Shown in pieces: positions 10,507-21,189 of a stretch of 64,000 nucleotides of DNA. The position numbers were made by a program, and so were the translations under genes. The DNA lies in contig CP136061.1 of assembly GCA_032622095.1 (NCBI GenBank), forward strand, positions 67,583,127-67,647,126, read 5' to 3'. The notes under the pieces were generated by a model. That model had not been told where the DNA came from and ran no database searches. It worked only from the letters and a program-made list of their open reading frames with translations. How positions within the stretch are numbered: the first letter of the stretch is position 1; each line of letters starts with the position of its first letter. This DNA comes from Siphonodentalium dalli (Eukaryota; Mollusca; Scaphopoda; Gadilida; Siphonodentaliidae).

Positions 10507-11831
10507 CTAGCAGGTTAGCCCGCCACCGGCGGCGTTTGTCCGAAACATGACATTTTATGACATGTTTATTTTTTAATATTAATTTAATGTTTTTTAAATG
10601 TAATATATTTGTTTTCTGAATTTTTTCCGAAACATGACATTTTATGACATGTTTATTTTTTAATATTAATTTAATGTTTTTTAAATGTAATATATTTTTT
10701 TTCTGAATTTTTTAATTTTTTGTTTCTGGCGGAAAAATTTACCCGATGAAATCCCCCCTTCCTTGGAACGATATTGGGTTTTTCAATATTTTACCCGATT
10801 TGACATTGAATTGATCATTTTCAAGGTCAAGGTCATGTCGGGGTCACAATATATAATTTGTGGTTACCCGTTTTAAGGTTAAGACTGACCCGATGAAAAA
10901 TTCCCCCGTTCTTAGGAACGACAGACATAAGAATGTTTCACACAATGCGACGTCGACGATCCCCGTGTGTTTTTACACTTATATACGAAGTTTGAGCTCA
11001 CCTTGGGCGGAAAAACTTACCCGATCCGCGTTCTTAGGAACATAACACGCTCCGCGTTCTTAGGAACACAAAACGCTCATGTCTATACACGCCCAGACAT
11101 TTTTTTTAACCTGCCCGTGGCCATTGAGCAGCCCCTGACAGAGGTTGTCCACCCTTACGAGATGGTCAATAGTCCCCGCAAAGTTAGAGGTCCACCCTTA
11201 CGAGATGGTCAATAGTCCCCGCAAAGTTAATCCCGTCGTGAATCCCATCCTCGCAAAGAGCGGACAGTCAATTAATCCCGTCGTGAACGCCATCACCAAC
11301 GCGACGTAATTTTGTTTGGTATCATGTGTTGCGTTATAAAAATAGGAAAGCACTTGTTCCCGTATACGTTTGCGTAAATACGAAATTGTGAGTGTTGGTT
11401 TGTAACCGGGATTTCTGAGAAGCATTATGCCTATAACTACCCCCCCCCCCTAAGCCCTGACCTAAGTGTCATACATACTATAACAATGATGTTGTAAGAG
11501 CTCCAATAAATCTCCCCGCATAGGCAAGCACTCAATGTTACCGTATAACTCTGCAGATGCTAATAACGTTGAATGGGAAACAGACGCTCTTTATAGAGAT
11601 GCGTCAAAAACAAACGCTCATTAAATAATCACTTGATTAACCCACGCCGTGCCTTTGCGGTGATTTGAGATTGGAGAACGGGTGCTCTGAGCTTCTCTAA
11701 ACCGCGACCACGGTCGGGTCGGTGGGATTTGACACTTACATAGGAAGTTTGAGCTCAATCTTTACACGCGTTTTGGATTCTATGAAGTACCCACACACAT
11801 ATATACGAAGTCTCAAAATATATAGTATAGA
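10507..11831 (-). mobile_element. Helitron family C unit, 1.3 kb
   Basis: The 3' end on the minus strand is a perfect CCGCC-GGT-GGCGG hairpin followed by GCTAACCTGCTAG; the 5' end is TCTATACTATATATTTTGAG. Homologous to 15208-16176 on the opposite strand. Internal features include an 87-bp tandem duplication (10540-10713), a 44-bp duplication (around 11140-11225) and a family-A-like patch near 10795-10860. No Rep or helicase frame. Confidence 0.75.
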
Positions 11832-12606
11832 CTAGAAGGTGACCCGACTTCGTCCGGGCTTTGACCTTGAATTGACCATTTTGAAGGTCAAGGTCATGTG
11901 GGGTCAAACACCAACACCCCAACAATGGTGCAAATCGGCCCAGCGGATACCGGGAAATCGGCCCAGCGGATACCCTATGCATCAAATTTCGTCCGTAACA
12001 ATCCGCCAGTTTAACCCGATTTGATTTCCACTAAAGTATATAAACGCGCCTCATATACACACGCACATTAATTATCAAGTTTCAACGTAAAGATAAATTA
12101 CCATGGGTGCCCGAGATATCGCCAAGACGCCTGAAACAGTCAAATGCATCGGCCGGTTAAGCGCTAACGTGATCTAACGTTATGACCTCTATCGACGTCA
12201 TAGAAGTTACGCATTGTTTTTATCCTGATGGAAGATAGTACCACTTCTTCTTGATAATTGAGGCAGATAACTAAAACGGATACATACGCATTATATATCG
12301 TTGGAAAGTGTCATTATTATGACTGGCATTTTATTATTCGCGCTGTTTCGAATCGATTTGTAAGCACCGAACTCAAATGAAAGTCCCGTAACACAGCGTA
12401 AAAACATATTTGACCTCGGCACGTGAAAAGTTTACCTCGGATCTGAAAATTAATATGGCTATGCCACTTCCCGGCCGATAGTACCCTCACATACGAAGTT
12501 TCATCGAAATCGGGTCGGCCGTTTTCGAGTTCATCGCGAACACACACATACACACACACACACCACACACACACAGACAGATCTTCCAACATATATAATA
12601 GATAGA
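11832..12606 (-). mobile_element. Helitron family A unit, counterpart of 16177-16979
   Basis: The minus strand reads from TCTATCTATTATATATGTTG to ACCTTCTAG, with the hairpin GCCCGGACGAAGTCGGGT six bases before CTAG. The body, including AAATCGATTCGAAACAGCGC on the minus strand, is the near-identical inverse of the unit at 16177-16979. A (CA)n tract lies at ~12540-12574. Confidence 0.8.
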
Positions 12607-13281
12607 CTAGCCGATGAGCCGGACGTTGTCCGGGCTATTCAAAAACCAAATTTCAAGTCGATAGCTCGCCGGGCTATTCAAAAACCAAATTTCAAGTCGA
12701 TAGCTCTACCCGTTTCCGAGATCTGGTCTGCGCATGTGCGAAGCTGGCGTCTCACGGGCTCGGCGACCCGATAAAATTCGTATCCGGGGCAAGATACATT
12801 CACATACCAAATTTCAAGTCGATAGCTCAACCCGTTTCCGAGATCTCGTCTGCGCATGCGCGAAGATGGCGTCGCACGGGCTCGGCGACTCGATAAAATT
12901 CGTATCCGGGGCAAGATACATTCACATACCAAATTTCAAGTCGATAGCTCCACCCGTTTCCGAGATCTGGTCTGCGCATGCGCGAAGCTGGCGTCTCACG
13001 GACTCGGCGACCCGATAAAATTCGTATCCGGGGCAAGATACATTCACATAGCAAATTTCAAGTCGATAGCTCCACCCGTTTCCGAGATCTCGTCTGCGCA
13101 TGCGCGAAGCGGGCGCCGCACGGGCTCGCCAATACGACAACGACGACCGCCTGGTCAAACTACACACATGTACCAAGTTTCGTCCCGATCGGTCGAGAAT
13201 CGTAGATTTGTATAAATGACATACATACATACATACAGACAGACAGACATACAGACAGAGGTCTTCAAAATATATAGGAGA
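12607..13281 (-). mobile_element. Helitron family B unit, four cores, end of minus-strand block
   Basis: Four cores carry TGCGCATG(C/T)GCG at about 12729, 12851, 12973 and 13096. A (CATA)/(GACA) tract follows at 13218-13258. The minus-strand 5' end is TCTCCTATATATTTTGAAGA, preceded by A. This is the right border of the 5,637-bp block; its outer neighbours are A at 7644 and T at 13282. The 11-mer TTTTATATTAT occurs on both flanks (7633 and 13282). Confidence 0.75.
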
Positions 13282-13930
13282 TTTTATATTATTGTCATTT
13301 ATAACGGACTGGGACTGAACATTTTCCTATTTTAAAACCTTACATAAAAATATCTACTGTTCAGCAGAATATATGTGATATGCTTTTCGTTTGATAATTA
13401 ATCTTGTTAAGTGAAATATGTGCAACACCAGATGCTCCGATTGTGTCTCAAGGCCATACTAATGCAAACGTGCCTTCAAACTAACTTAAAGTTTGTTAAG
13501 GTGCGGAATAGAGAAAGAACATCGTTGAAGGGATGGACTCGGTTTTAACACTTCAATGACTGGAGCTTCCTGAAATTTGGCGACAAACCTGAACTGGTGG
13601 TAAAAAATAATATATTTCAAAAATCGATATCTAATAACTCTGAGCTTTAATTGATGCGTGGGTTACTTGACTCGAATAAAATATTATTTACCTCCAAAGC
13701 CAAAGAAATAGCGAGTTAGAGGCCTTTAATCGGATTGTGCATCTTCCCTTGGGTCTGAATGTGTTAGACGGTGGCTCAGTATGTTTTTGTTTCTTCTTTT
13801 TCTAGGTGACACCTAATGTTTTTCTCGAAATTGCCATGTTGCGATCGGAATGGCACACTGAGATGTCCCTCAACTTTCGTCTATTCCGGAGCAATAACAC
13901 ATGACCCGTCGTATAGCCTCTCCAAGCAAG
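13282..13930. other. Non-genic, with relic of the 26.9-kb inverted-repeat family
   Basis: About 13600-13745 matches 27235-27370 (shared TATCTAATAACTCTGAGCTT and CCAAAGCCAAAGAAATAG). ATGACTGGAGCTTC(C/T)TGAAATTT near 13557 recurs near 40942. Nothing else is recognised. Confidence 0.6.
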
Positions 13931-14390
13931 CAGGGACGTGGCCAATGGGTCTTCTTTGGGGCATCCACTTTGAAATTTCCATCCAACCGCCCTCCCCCCC
14001 CCCCCCGAACCAGACCAAACTGCCATGTTTGCGCGAAATTCCATTTGCATACCCACTACATTTTGTTGCAACTTACCAACCTGTACCTCAAGCTTTCCAA
14101 TTGTTGGAAATCCCCAACGTGAAACGACATATGGTTGGAAAATTTGCAACTGATTACCATTTCATTTCAGGCTAAAGGTAGAAGCATATGCTGCTGCTGG
14201 TCAAAACAAAAATGCCCAATTAATTTTTGGTTGGAAAATTAAACAATGAGATAACTTTCAATTTATATGTGGTGTCAAATTTCCAAATAATGTGTCAGGC
14301 ATGACATTTCAACTTTTGAACAATTTGACGAAAGCGTTTTTTTTTTTGGAGGGGGTCTAATCCCCAAAACTTCCTGCTGCGACGTCCCTG
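13931..14390. mobile_element. hAT-like relic of the CAGGGACGTGGC family
   Basis: It begins CAGGGACGTGGCC and ends TGCGACGTCCCTG, ends shared with 2534-3301. The interior has a C run at 13994-14007 and TTCCAATTGTTGGAAAT-type motifs typical of this family. The flanking octamers CAAGCAAG and TGACGAAG do not match well, so the target duplication is not supported. Confidence 0.6.
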
Positions 14391-15057
14391 TGACGAAGAA
14401 GAAGCACCAATCCTGTGGAGGGGGTAACGGCCTTAATTCACGAACGCCTAATTCCTAACATTTCAACGTCAATCGCTCGACAATAAGCTATAGTTTACAA
14501 ATCTGGTGCGCAATTAAACTGTTGGAAACATCAGAAAACCGACGATAAAGAAAGTGTTGTTCAAGAACACCGACTGCCGAACAGACTTTTATTACTAGAG
14601 AAATCCCAGCGTGATTCCCCATCGCCAAAATTCTGAGAAACCTATAGTCAACGGACACCGTATGTCTCAAAGGGATGATCCTCACCAGGTAATCACTTTA
14701 TGATGTGGACATGCAGACACAGTGAATTGTCGGATTTACTACGATGATCGATATTGGCCATCGCTTATCTGCCACACTTCATTTGACAATATGTCTTGGT
14801 AACTTGTACAACTGTCTGTCTGCGTCGAATTGGCATACTGATGAGAAATTAAGCCATCATTAGTTTCGTGACATCACGCACTATATATATGTGAGATTTA
14901 CCGTCAGGCTTCCGAATTCGTTATTCATACTAATTTTTTTTGTAATTACGGCTTTGTGGAGTGACTGTTTAGGCAACGTTTACACGCTGGCCAATTTGCA
15001 GGCATTTTTTCAGAGGCTGTATATATAGTATGATAAGAACGACAAACAACGTATACA
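14391..15057. other. Non-genic stretch, nothing recognised
   Basis: No repeat, splice-bordered frame or RNA gene seen before the minisatellite. Confidence 0.45.
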
Positions 15058-15207
15058 ATACAACCATCATAGAAATAGTATACCATTATAGGTCAATTAT
15101 TAATTTATAAAATGCAACCATCATCGAGATATTATACCATTATAGGTATATTATTAATTTATAAAATACAACCATCATCGAAATAGTATACCATTATAGG
15201 TCAATTA
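15058..15207. repeat. 54-bp minisatellite, left part
   Basis: Nearly three copies of a unit containing CAACCATCATCGAAATAGTA, TACCATTATAGGTCAATTAT and TAATTTATAAAAT. The array is cut at base 15207 by a 4.7-kb insertion and resumes in register at 19949. Confidence 0.9.
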
Positions 15208-16176
15208 TCTATATATATATTTTGAGACTTCCGTATATATGTATATATATATATATATATGTGTGTGGGTACTTCATAGAATCGAAAACGCGTGTACAGA
15301 TTGAGCTCAAACTTCCTATGTAAGTGACCGACGCCGTGGTCGCGTTTTGGAGAAGCTCAGAGCACCCGTTCTCCAATCTCAGTCATCAAAAAACGGCACT
15401 GCGGTGGTTAAGACATCAACGATCTTTATATTGACCTTATACGGAGGTGTTAACAATCAACGCTCTTTATTGCAATGGACGTGGCTAAACGACTGACCCC
15501 ATGCGTCCGAAATACGGATGCGGATTCCAATGGACGTGGCTAAACGACTGACCCCATGCGTCCGAAATACGGATGCGGACGAAATGCAATTATCTCGACT
15601 TTCACGACGGGACTAATTGACTGTCCGCTCTGACGTTTAGGACGGGGAGGACGGGTACCATGAATTAACTCATTGAAAAACAAAGAATGCGTTATCTCGG
15701 AAACGGGTGGAGCTATATATCGACTTGAAATTTGCTATGTGAATGTATCTTGCTCCGGATACAAATGTTATCGGGTCCCCGAGCCCGTGCGACGCCAGCT
15801 TCGCGCATGCGCAGACGAGATCTCGGAAACAGGTGGAGCTATCGACTTGAAATTCGGTATGTGAATGTATCTTGCCCCGGGTACGAATTTTATCGGGTCG
15901 TCGAGCCCGTGCGACCCCCGTGCAGCGCGTGCGCAGACGAGATCTCGGAAACGGGTGGAGCTATCGACTTGAAATTTGCTATGTGAATGTATCTTGCCCC
16001 TGACACGAATTTTATCGGGTCGCCGAGCCCGTGCGACGCAAGCTTCGCGCATGCGCAGACCAGATCTCGGAAACGGGTGGAGCTATCGACTTGAAATTTG
16101 GTTAAATTAAAAAAATGTCATGTTTCTGAAACAAAGCCATGAGACGAATGCCGCCAGTGGCGGGCTAACCTGCTAG
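15208..16176 (+). mobile_element. Helitron unit with family C ends and family B cores
   Basis: It starts TCTATATATATATTTTGAGA after host A and ends with hairpin CCGCC-AGT-GGCGG then GCTAACCTGCTAG. The 5' third is the family C body, including AGCTCAGAGCACCCGTTCTC; 15680-16100 is made of family B cores with GCGCATGCGCAG. It is therefore a mosaic. A 64-bp segment (GGACGTGGCTAAACGACTGA) is duplicated at ~15475-15580. First unit of the plus-strand tandem block. Confidence 0.8.
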
Positions 16177-16979
16177 TCTATTATATATTTTGGAAGATCT
16201 GTCTGTGTGTGGTCTGTGTGTGTGTGTGTGTGTGTGTGTTCGCGATGAACTCGAAAACGGCCGAGCCGATTTCGATGAAACTTGGTATGTGGGGTTATTT
16301 TCGGCCTGGGGGTGGCATGGGCCTATTGATTTTCAGATTCGATGTCAACTTTTCACGTGCCGAGGTCAAATCTGTTTTTACGCTGTGTTACGGGACTTTC
16401 ATTTGAGTTCGGTGCTTACAAATCGATTCGAAACAGCGCGAATAATAAAATGCCAGTCATAATAATGACACTGTGAGAATCTTTCGTGTTTCCTCTTTCC
16501 AACGATATATAATGCGTATGTATCCGTTTTAGTTATCTGCCTCAATTATCAAGAAGAAGTGGTACTATCTTCCTTCAGGATAAAAACAATGCGTAACTTC
16601 TATGACGTCGTTAGAGGTCATAACGTTAGATCACGTTAACGCTTAACCGGCCGATGCATTTGACTGTGTCAGACGTCTTGGCGATATCTCGGGCACCGAT
16701 GGTAATTTATCTTTACGTTGAAACTTGATAATTAATGAGCGTGTGTGTATGAGGCGCGTTTATATACTTGAGTGGAAACCAAATCGGGTTAAACTGGCGG
16801 ATTTTTACGGACGAAATTTGATGCATAGGGTATCTCGGTATCCGCTGGGCCGATTTCCCGGTATCCGCTGGGCCGATTTCCACCATTTTTGGGGTGTTGG
16901 TGTTTGACCCCACCTGACCTTGACCTTGAAAATGGTCAATTCAAGGTCAAAGCCCGGACGAAGTCGGGTCACCTTCTAG
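16177..16979 (+). mobile_element. Helitron family A unit 1 of the plus-strand block
   Basis: It starts TCTATTATATATTTTGGAAG directly after the previous CTAG and ends GCCCGGACGAAGTCGGGT, CACCTT, CTAG. A (TG)n tract lies at ~16215-16240. Nearly the exact inverse of 11832-12606. Noncoding. Confidence 0.85.
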
Positions 16980-18488
16980 TCTATTATATATTTTGGAAGA
17001 TCTGTCTGTGTGTGTGTCTGTGTGTGTGTGTGCTCGCGATGAACTCGAAAACGGCCGAGCCGATTTCGATGAAACTTGGTATGTGGGGGTATTTTCGGCC
17101 GGGGGTGGCATGGGGCTATTAATTTGTCCGTGCGACGTGACCTTGACCTTGAAATCGGGTAATTTCAAGGTCAAACGCCCGAATATCACGGGATTTCGAT
17201 GAAACTTGGTATGTGGAGGTTCCTTCGGCCGGGGAGTGGCATACACCTATTAATTTGCCAGTGCGACGTGACATTGACCTCGATGAAACTTGGTATGTGG
17301 GGGTATTTTCTGCCGGGGGTGGCATGGGCCTATTAATTTGTCCGTGCGACGTGACCTTGACCGTGAAATCGGGTAATTTCAAGGTCAAACGCCCGAATAT
17401 CACGGGATTTCGATGAAACTTGGTATGTGGAGGTTCCTTCGGCCGGGGAGTGGCATACACCTATTAATTTGCCAGTGCGACGTGACATTGACCTTGGAAT
17501 GAACGGCCGAGCCGATTTCGATGAAACTTGGTATGTGGGGGTGTTTTCGACCGGGGGTGGCATGTGCCTATTAATTTGTCCGTGCGACGTGACCTTGACC
17601 TTGAAATCGGGTGATTTCAAGGTCAAACGCCCGAATATCACGGGATTTCGATGAAACTTGGTATGTGGAGGTTCCTTCGGCCGGGGAGTGGCATAAACCT
17701 ATTAATTTGCCAGTGCGACGTGACATTGACCTTGAAATGAACGGCCGAGCCGATTTCGATGAAACTTGGTATGTGGGGGTGTTTTCGGCCGGGGGTGACA
17801 TGGGCCTATTCATTTGCCCGTGCGACGTGACCTTGACCTTGAAATCGAGTCATTTCAAGGTCAAACGCCCGAATATCACGGGATTTTGATGAAACTTAGT
17901 ATGTGGGGGTACTTTCGTATGGGGAGTCTCATGAGCCTATTCATTTGCCCGTGCGACATGACCTTGACCTTGAAATCGGGTCGATTCAAGGTCAAATCGC
18001 GAATTTTGATGGGATTTCGACGAAATTTGATACGTATGGTTACTTTTGTCCACTGAGTGTATTGGACGGGTCGTGTCATGACCCCGACCTGACATTGACC
18101 TTCAAAATGATCAATTCGAGGTCAAATCGGGTAAAACCGGATGGATTTCGACGGGCACGTTTGTCGGGTACTTTTGTTCGGGCAGTATTTTGGACTGGTC
18201 AAATCGCGAATTTTGATGGGATTTCGACGAAATTTGATACATAGGGTTACTTTTGTCCACTGAGTGTATTGGACGGGTCGAGTCGTGACCCAGACCTGAC
18301 CTTGACCTTCAAAATGATCAATTCAAGGTCAAATCTGGTAAAACCGGATGGATTTCGACGGGTACTTTTGTCGGGTACTTTTGTCCGGGCATAGTTTTGG
18401 ACGGGTCAAACCGTTACCCCACCTGACCTTGACCTTCAAACTGGTAAATTCAAGGTCAAAGCCCGGACGAAGTCGGGTCACCTTCTAG
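16980..18488 (+). mobile_element. Helitron family A unit 2, longest core array
   Basis: Starts TCTATTATATATTTTGGAAG, ends ACCTTCTAG. It contains many copies of CGATGAAACTTGGTATGTGG alternating with CCTTGACCTTGAAATCGGGT. The variant ATGTGGAGGTTCCTTCGG recurs at 17211, 17425 and 17663, so a two-unit higher-order repeat expanded here. TCAAGGTCA and its complement are densely repeated. Confidence 0.85.
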
Positions 18489-19081
18489 TCTATTATATAT
18501 TTTTGAAGATATGTCTGTCTGTGTGTCTGTCTGTCTGTTTCCAATGGACTCGAAAACGGCCGAGCCGATTTCGATGAAACTTGGTATGTGGGGGTATTTT
18601 CGGCCGGGGAGTGACATAGGCCTATTAATTTGCCCGTGCGACGTGACCTTGGAATCGGGTCATTTCAAGGTCAATCGCCCGAATATCACGGGATTTTGAT
18701 GAAAATTAGTGTCTAGGGATAATTTGGTATGGGGAGTCTCATAAGCCTATTCATTTGCCCGTGCGACGTGACCTTGACCTTGAAATCGGGTCAATTCAAG
18801 GTCAAATCGCGAATTTTGATGGGATTTCGACGATATTTGATACGTATGGTCACTTTGTCCACTGGGTGTTTTGGACGGGGGTCGAGTCGTGAGCTTGACC
18901 TTCTAAATGATCAATTCAAGGTCAAATCGGGTAAAACCGGATGGATTTCGACGGGCACGTTTGTCGGGTACTTTTGTCCGGGCAGTGTTTTGGACTGGTC
19001 AAATCGTGACCCCACTTGACATTGACCTTCAAAATTGACAATTCAAGGTCAAAGCCCGGACGAAGTCGGGTCACCTTCTAG
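18489..19081 (+). mobile_element. Helitron family A unit 3
   Basis: Begins TCTATTATATATTTTTGAAG, has a (TGTC)n tract near 18511-18538 in place of (TG)n, and ends ACCTTCTAG. Shorter core array than its neighbour. CTAG abuts the next TC without spacer. Confidence 0.85.
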
Positions 19082-19948
19082 TCTATTATATATTTTGGAA
19101 GATATGTGTGTGTGTGTCTCTGTCTGTTCCCGATGGACTCGAAATCGACCGAGCCGATTTCGATGAAACTTGGTAAGTGGGGTATTTTCGGCCGGGGAGT
19201 GACATAGGCCTATTAATTTGCCAGTGCGACGTGACCTTGACCTTGAAATCGGGTCATTTCAAGGTGAAACGCCCGAATATCACGGGATTTTGATGAAACT
19301 TGGTATGTGGGGGTACTTTCGGCCGTGGAGTGGCATGGGCCTGTTAATTTGCACACATGCGACGTGACCTTGACCTTGAAATCGGGTCATTTCAAGGTCA
19401 AACGCCCGAATATCACGGGATTTCGATGAAACTTGGTATGTGGGGTATTTTCGGCCGTGGAGTGGCATAGGCTTAATAATTTGCCCGTACGATGTGACCT
19501 TGACCTTGAAATCGGGTCATTTCAAGGTCAATCGCCCGAATATCACGGACTTTCGATGAAAATTAGTGTCTAGGGATACTTTCGTATGGGGAGTCTCCTA
19601 CGCCTATTCATTTGCCCGTGCGATGTGACCTTGACCTTGAAATCGGGTCAATTCAAGGTCAAATCGCTAATTTTGATGGGATTTCGACGATATTTGATAC
19701 GTAGGTTTACTTTTGTCCACTGGGTGTTTTGGACGGGTCGGGTCGTGAGCCCGACTTGACCTTGACCTTCAAAATGATCAATTCAAGGTCAAATCGGGTA
19801 AAACTGGATGGATTTCGACGGGTACTTTTGTCGGGTACTTTTGTCCGGGTAGTGTTTTGGACGGTTCAAATCGTGACCCCACCTGACCTTGACCTTCAAA
19901 ATGGACAATTCAAGGTCAAAGCCCGGACGAAGTCGGGTCACCTTCTAG
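19082..19948 (+). mobile_element. Helitron family A unit 4, right end of the block
   Basis: Begins TCTATTATATATTTTGGAAG and ends GCCCGGACGAAGTCGGGTCA, CCTT, CTAG at 19945-19948. The following base is T, and the 54-bp minisatellite resumes. Joining 15207 to 19949 restores the minisatellite consensus AGGTCAATTATTAATTTATA exactly, so the whole block lies between A and T with no target duplication. Confidence 0.9.
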
Positions 19949-20494
19949 TTAATTTATAAAATACAACCATCATCGAGATAGTATACCATTATAGGTCAAT
20001 TATTAATTTATAAAATGCAACCATCATCGAGATAGTATATCATTATAGGTCACTTATTAATTTATAAAATGCAACCATCATCGAGATAGTATACCATAAT
20101 AGGTCAATTATTAATTTATAAAATACAACCATCATCGAAATAGTATACCAATATAGGTCAATTATTAATTTATAAAATACAACCATCATCGAAATAGTAT
20201 ACCATTATAGGTCAATTATTAATTTATAAAATGCAACCATCATCGAGATAGTATACCATTATGGGTCAATTATAAATTTATAAAATGCAACCATCATCGA
20301 GATAGTATACCATTATAGGTCAATTATTAATTTATAAAATGCAACCATCATCGAAATAGTATACCATTATAGGTCAATTATTAATTTATAAAATACAACC
20401 ATCACCGAAATAGTATACCATTATAGGTCAATTATTAATTTATAAAATTCAACCATCATCGAGATAGTATACCATTATAGATCAATTATTAATT
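19949..20494. repeat. 54-bp minisatellite, right part
   Basis: About ten tandem copies of the unit seen at 15058-15207, differing at scattered positions (GCAACC/ACAACC, CGAGATAG/CGAAATAG). Same phase as the left part once the Helitron block is removed. Confidence 0.92.
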
Positions 20495-21189
20495 TTCATC
20501 CGTTTCGACGTAATCGATCTTTTTGAACGGTATCATATCCAAGCAGTCTCGCCCTCCACATGTTTCCAACGTGGACTTTGGAAGTCGAAATCGTTATCTG
20601 GTGAAGTTGACTGTTACGCGCACATTGTAGACGAGTTTATCAGCCATTGAAATCACTATGCGGATTTCCTCCATATCTAAAACTGGCAATGTCGTAATGA
20701 GGCCTTAGTTGCTAAAAACGACATTAAACCCCTATCATTGAAATTTTTTTCCGCATGATGAAATCAGCCATAAAACTTACATCCTAATAGTTTTTGCAGA
20801 AGTGAATTCTCGGACTGAACCGTACCGGGAGCAGAACATACGCCCACCTCGGCTAGCTGCAGTAAGAATTGCGAATCCACGACATAGACGGTGGCATGAT
20901 AGACCACACATCTATGGAACAAACCCCAACTAAAGGTTGAAATTCACCCAGGGACAATGCAACGTATTAATGAGAACACATGTGTTAATGCTGATTTCAC
21001 CATGGGGGATGTAAATACAGTCCACAAAAAGGCCGATCGAAACGTGAAATTAAAAAATAATGCCCTACCATCTCGTTGATAATTTGCATTAAAGGCACGG
21101 ATGGCCCTCGTTGAAATAATAGCAACCAAATTATGAAAATGTCCTCAAGAATGTACTAATAGTTTAGTATACTGTATATAATTATAGTA
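20495..21189. other. Non-genic stretch, nothing firm recognised
   Basis: TAGTTGCTAAAAACGACATT near 20707 resembles a short motif I associate, weakly, with mollusc interspersed repeats. No splice-bordered frame convinced me. Confidence 0.4.

Noticed and set aside
8398-13230. Many 60-160-codon frames on both strands, Arg-rich and similar to each other
   Set aside because: Each is a frame through the Helitron family B core, open on both strands because the core lacks stops. No Rep, helicase or other domain.
13923-14398. 8-bp target duplication for the hAT relic
   Set aside because: CAAGCAAG and TGACGAAG agree at only about half the positions.
16190-19959. Series of similar frames reading SISMKLGMWGYF-like words
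   Set aside because: Translations of the family A core repeat; phase changes between units and there is no start or domain logic.
15058-20494. Regular 54-bp repeats considered as a CRISPR array
   Set aside because: Units are contiguous with no unique spacers, and the context is eukaryotic; it is a minisatellite.
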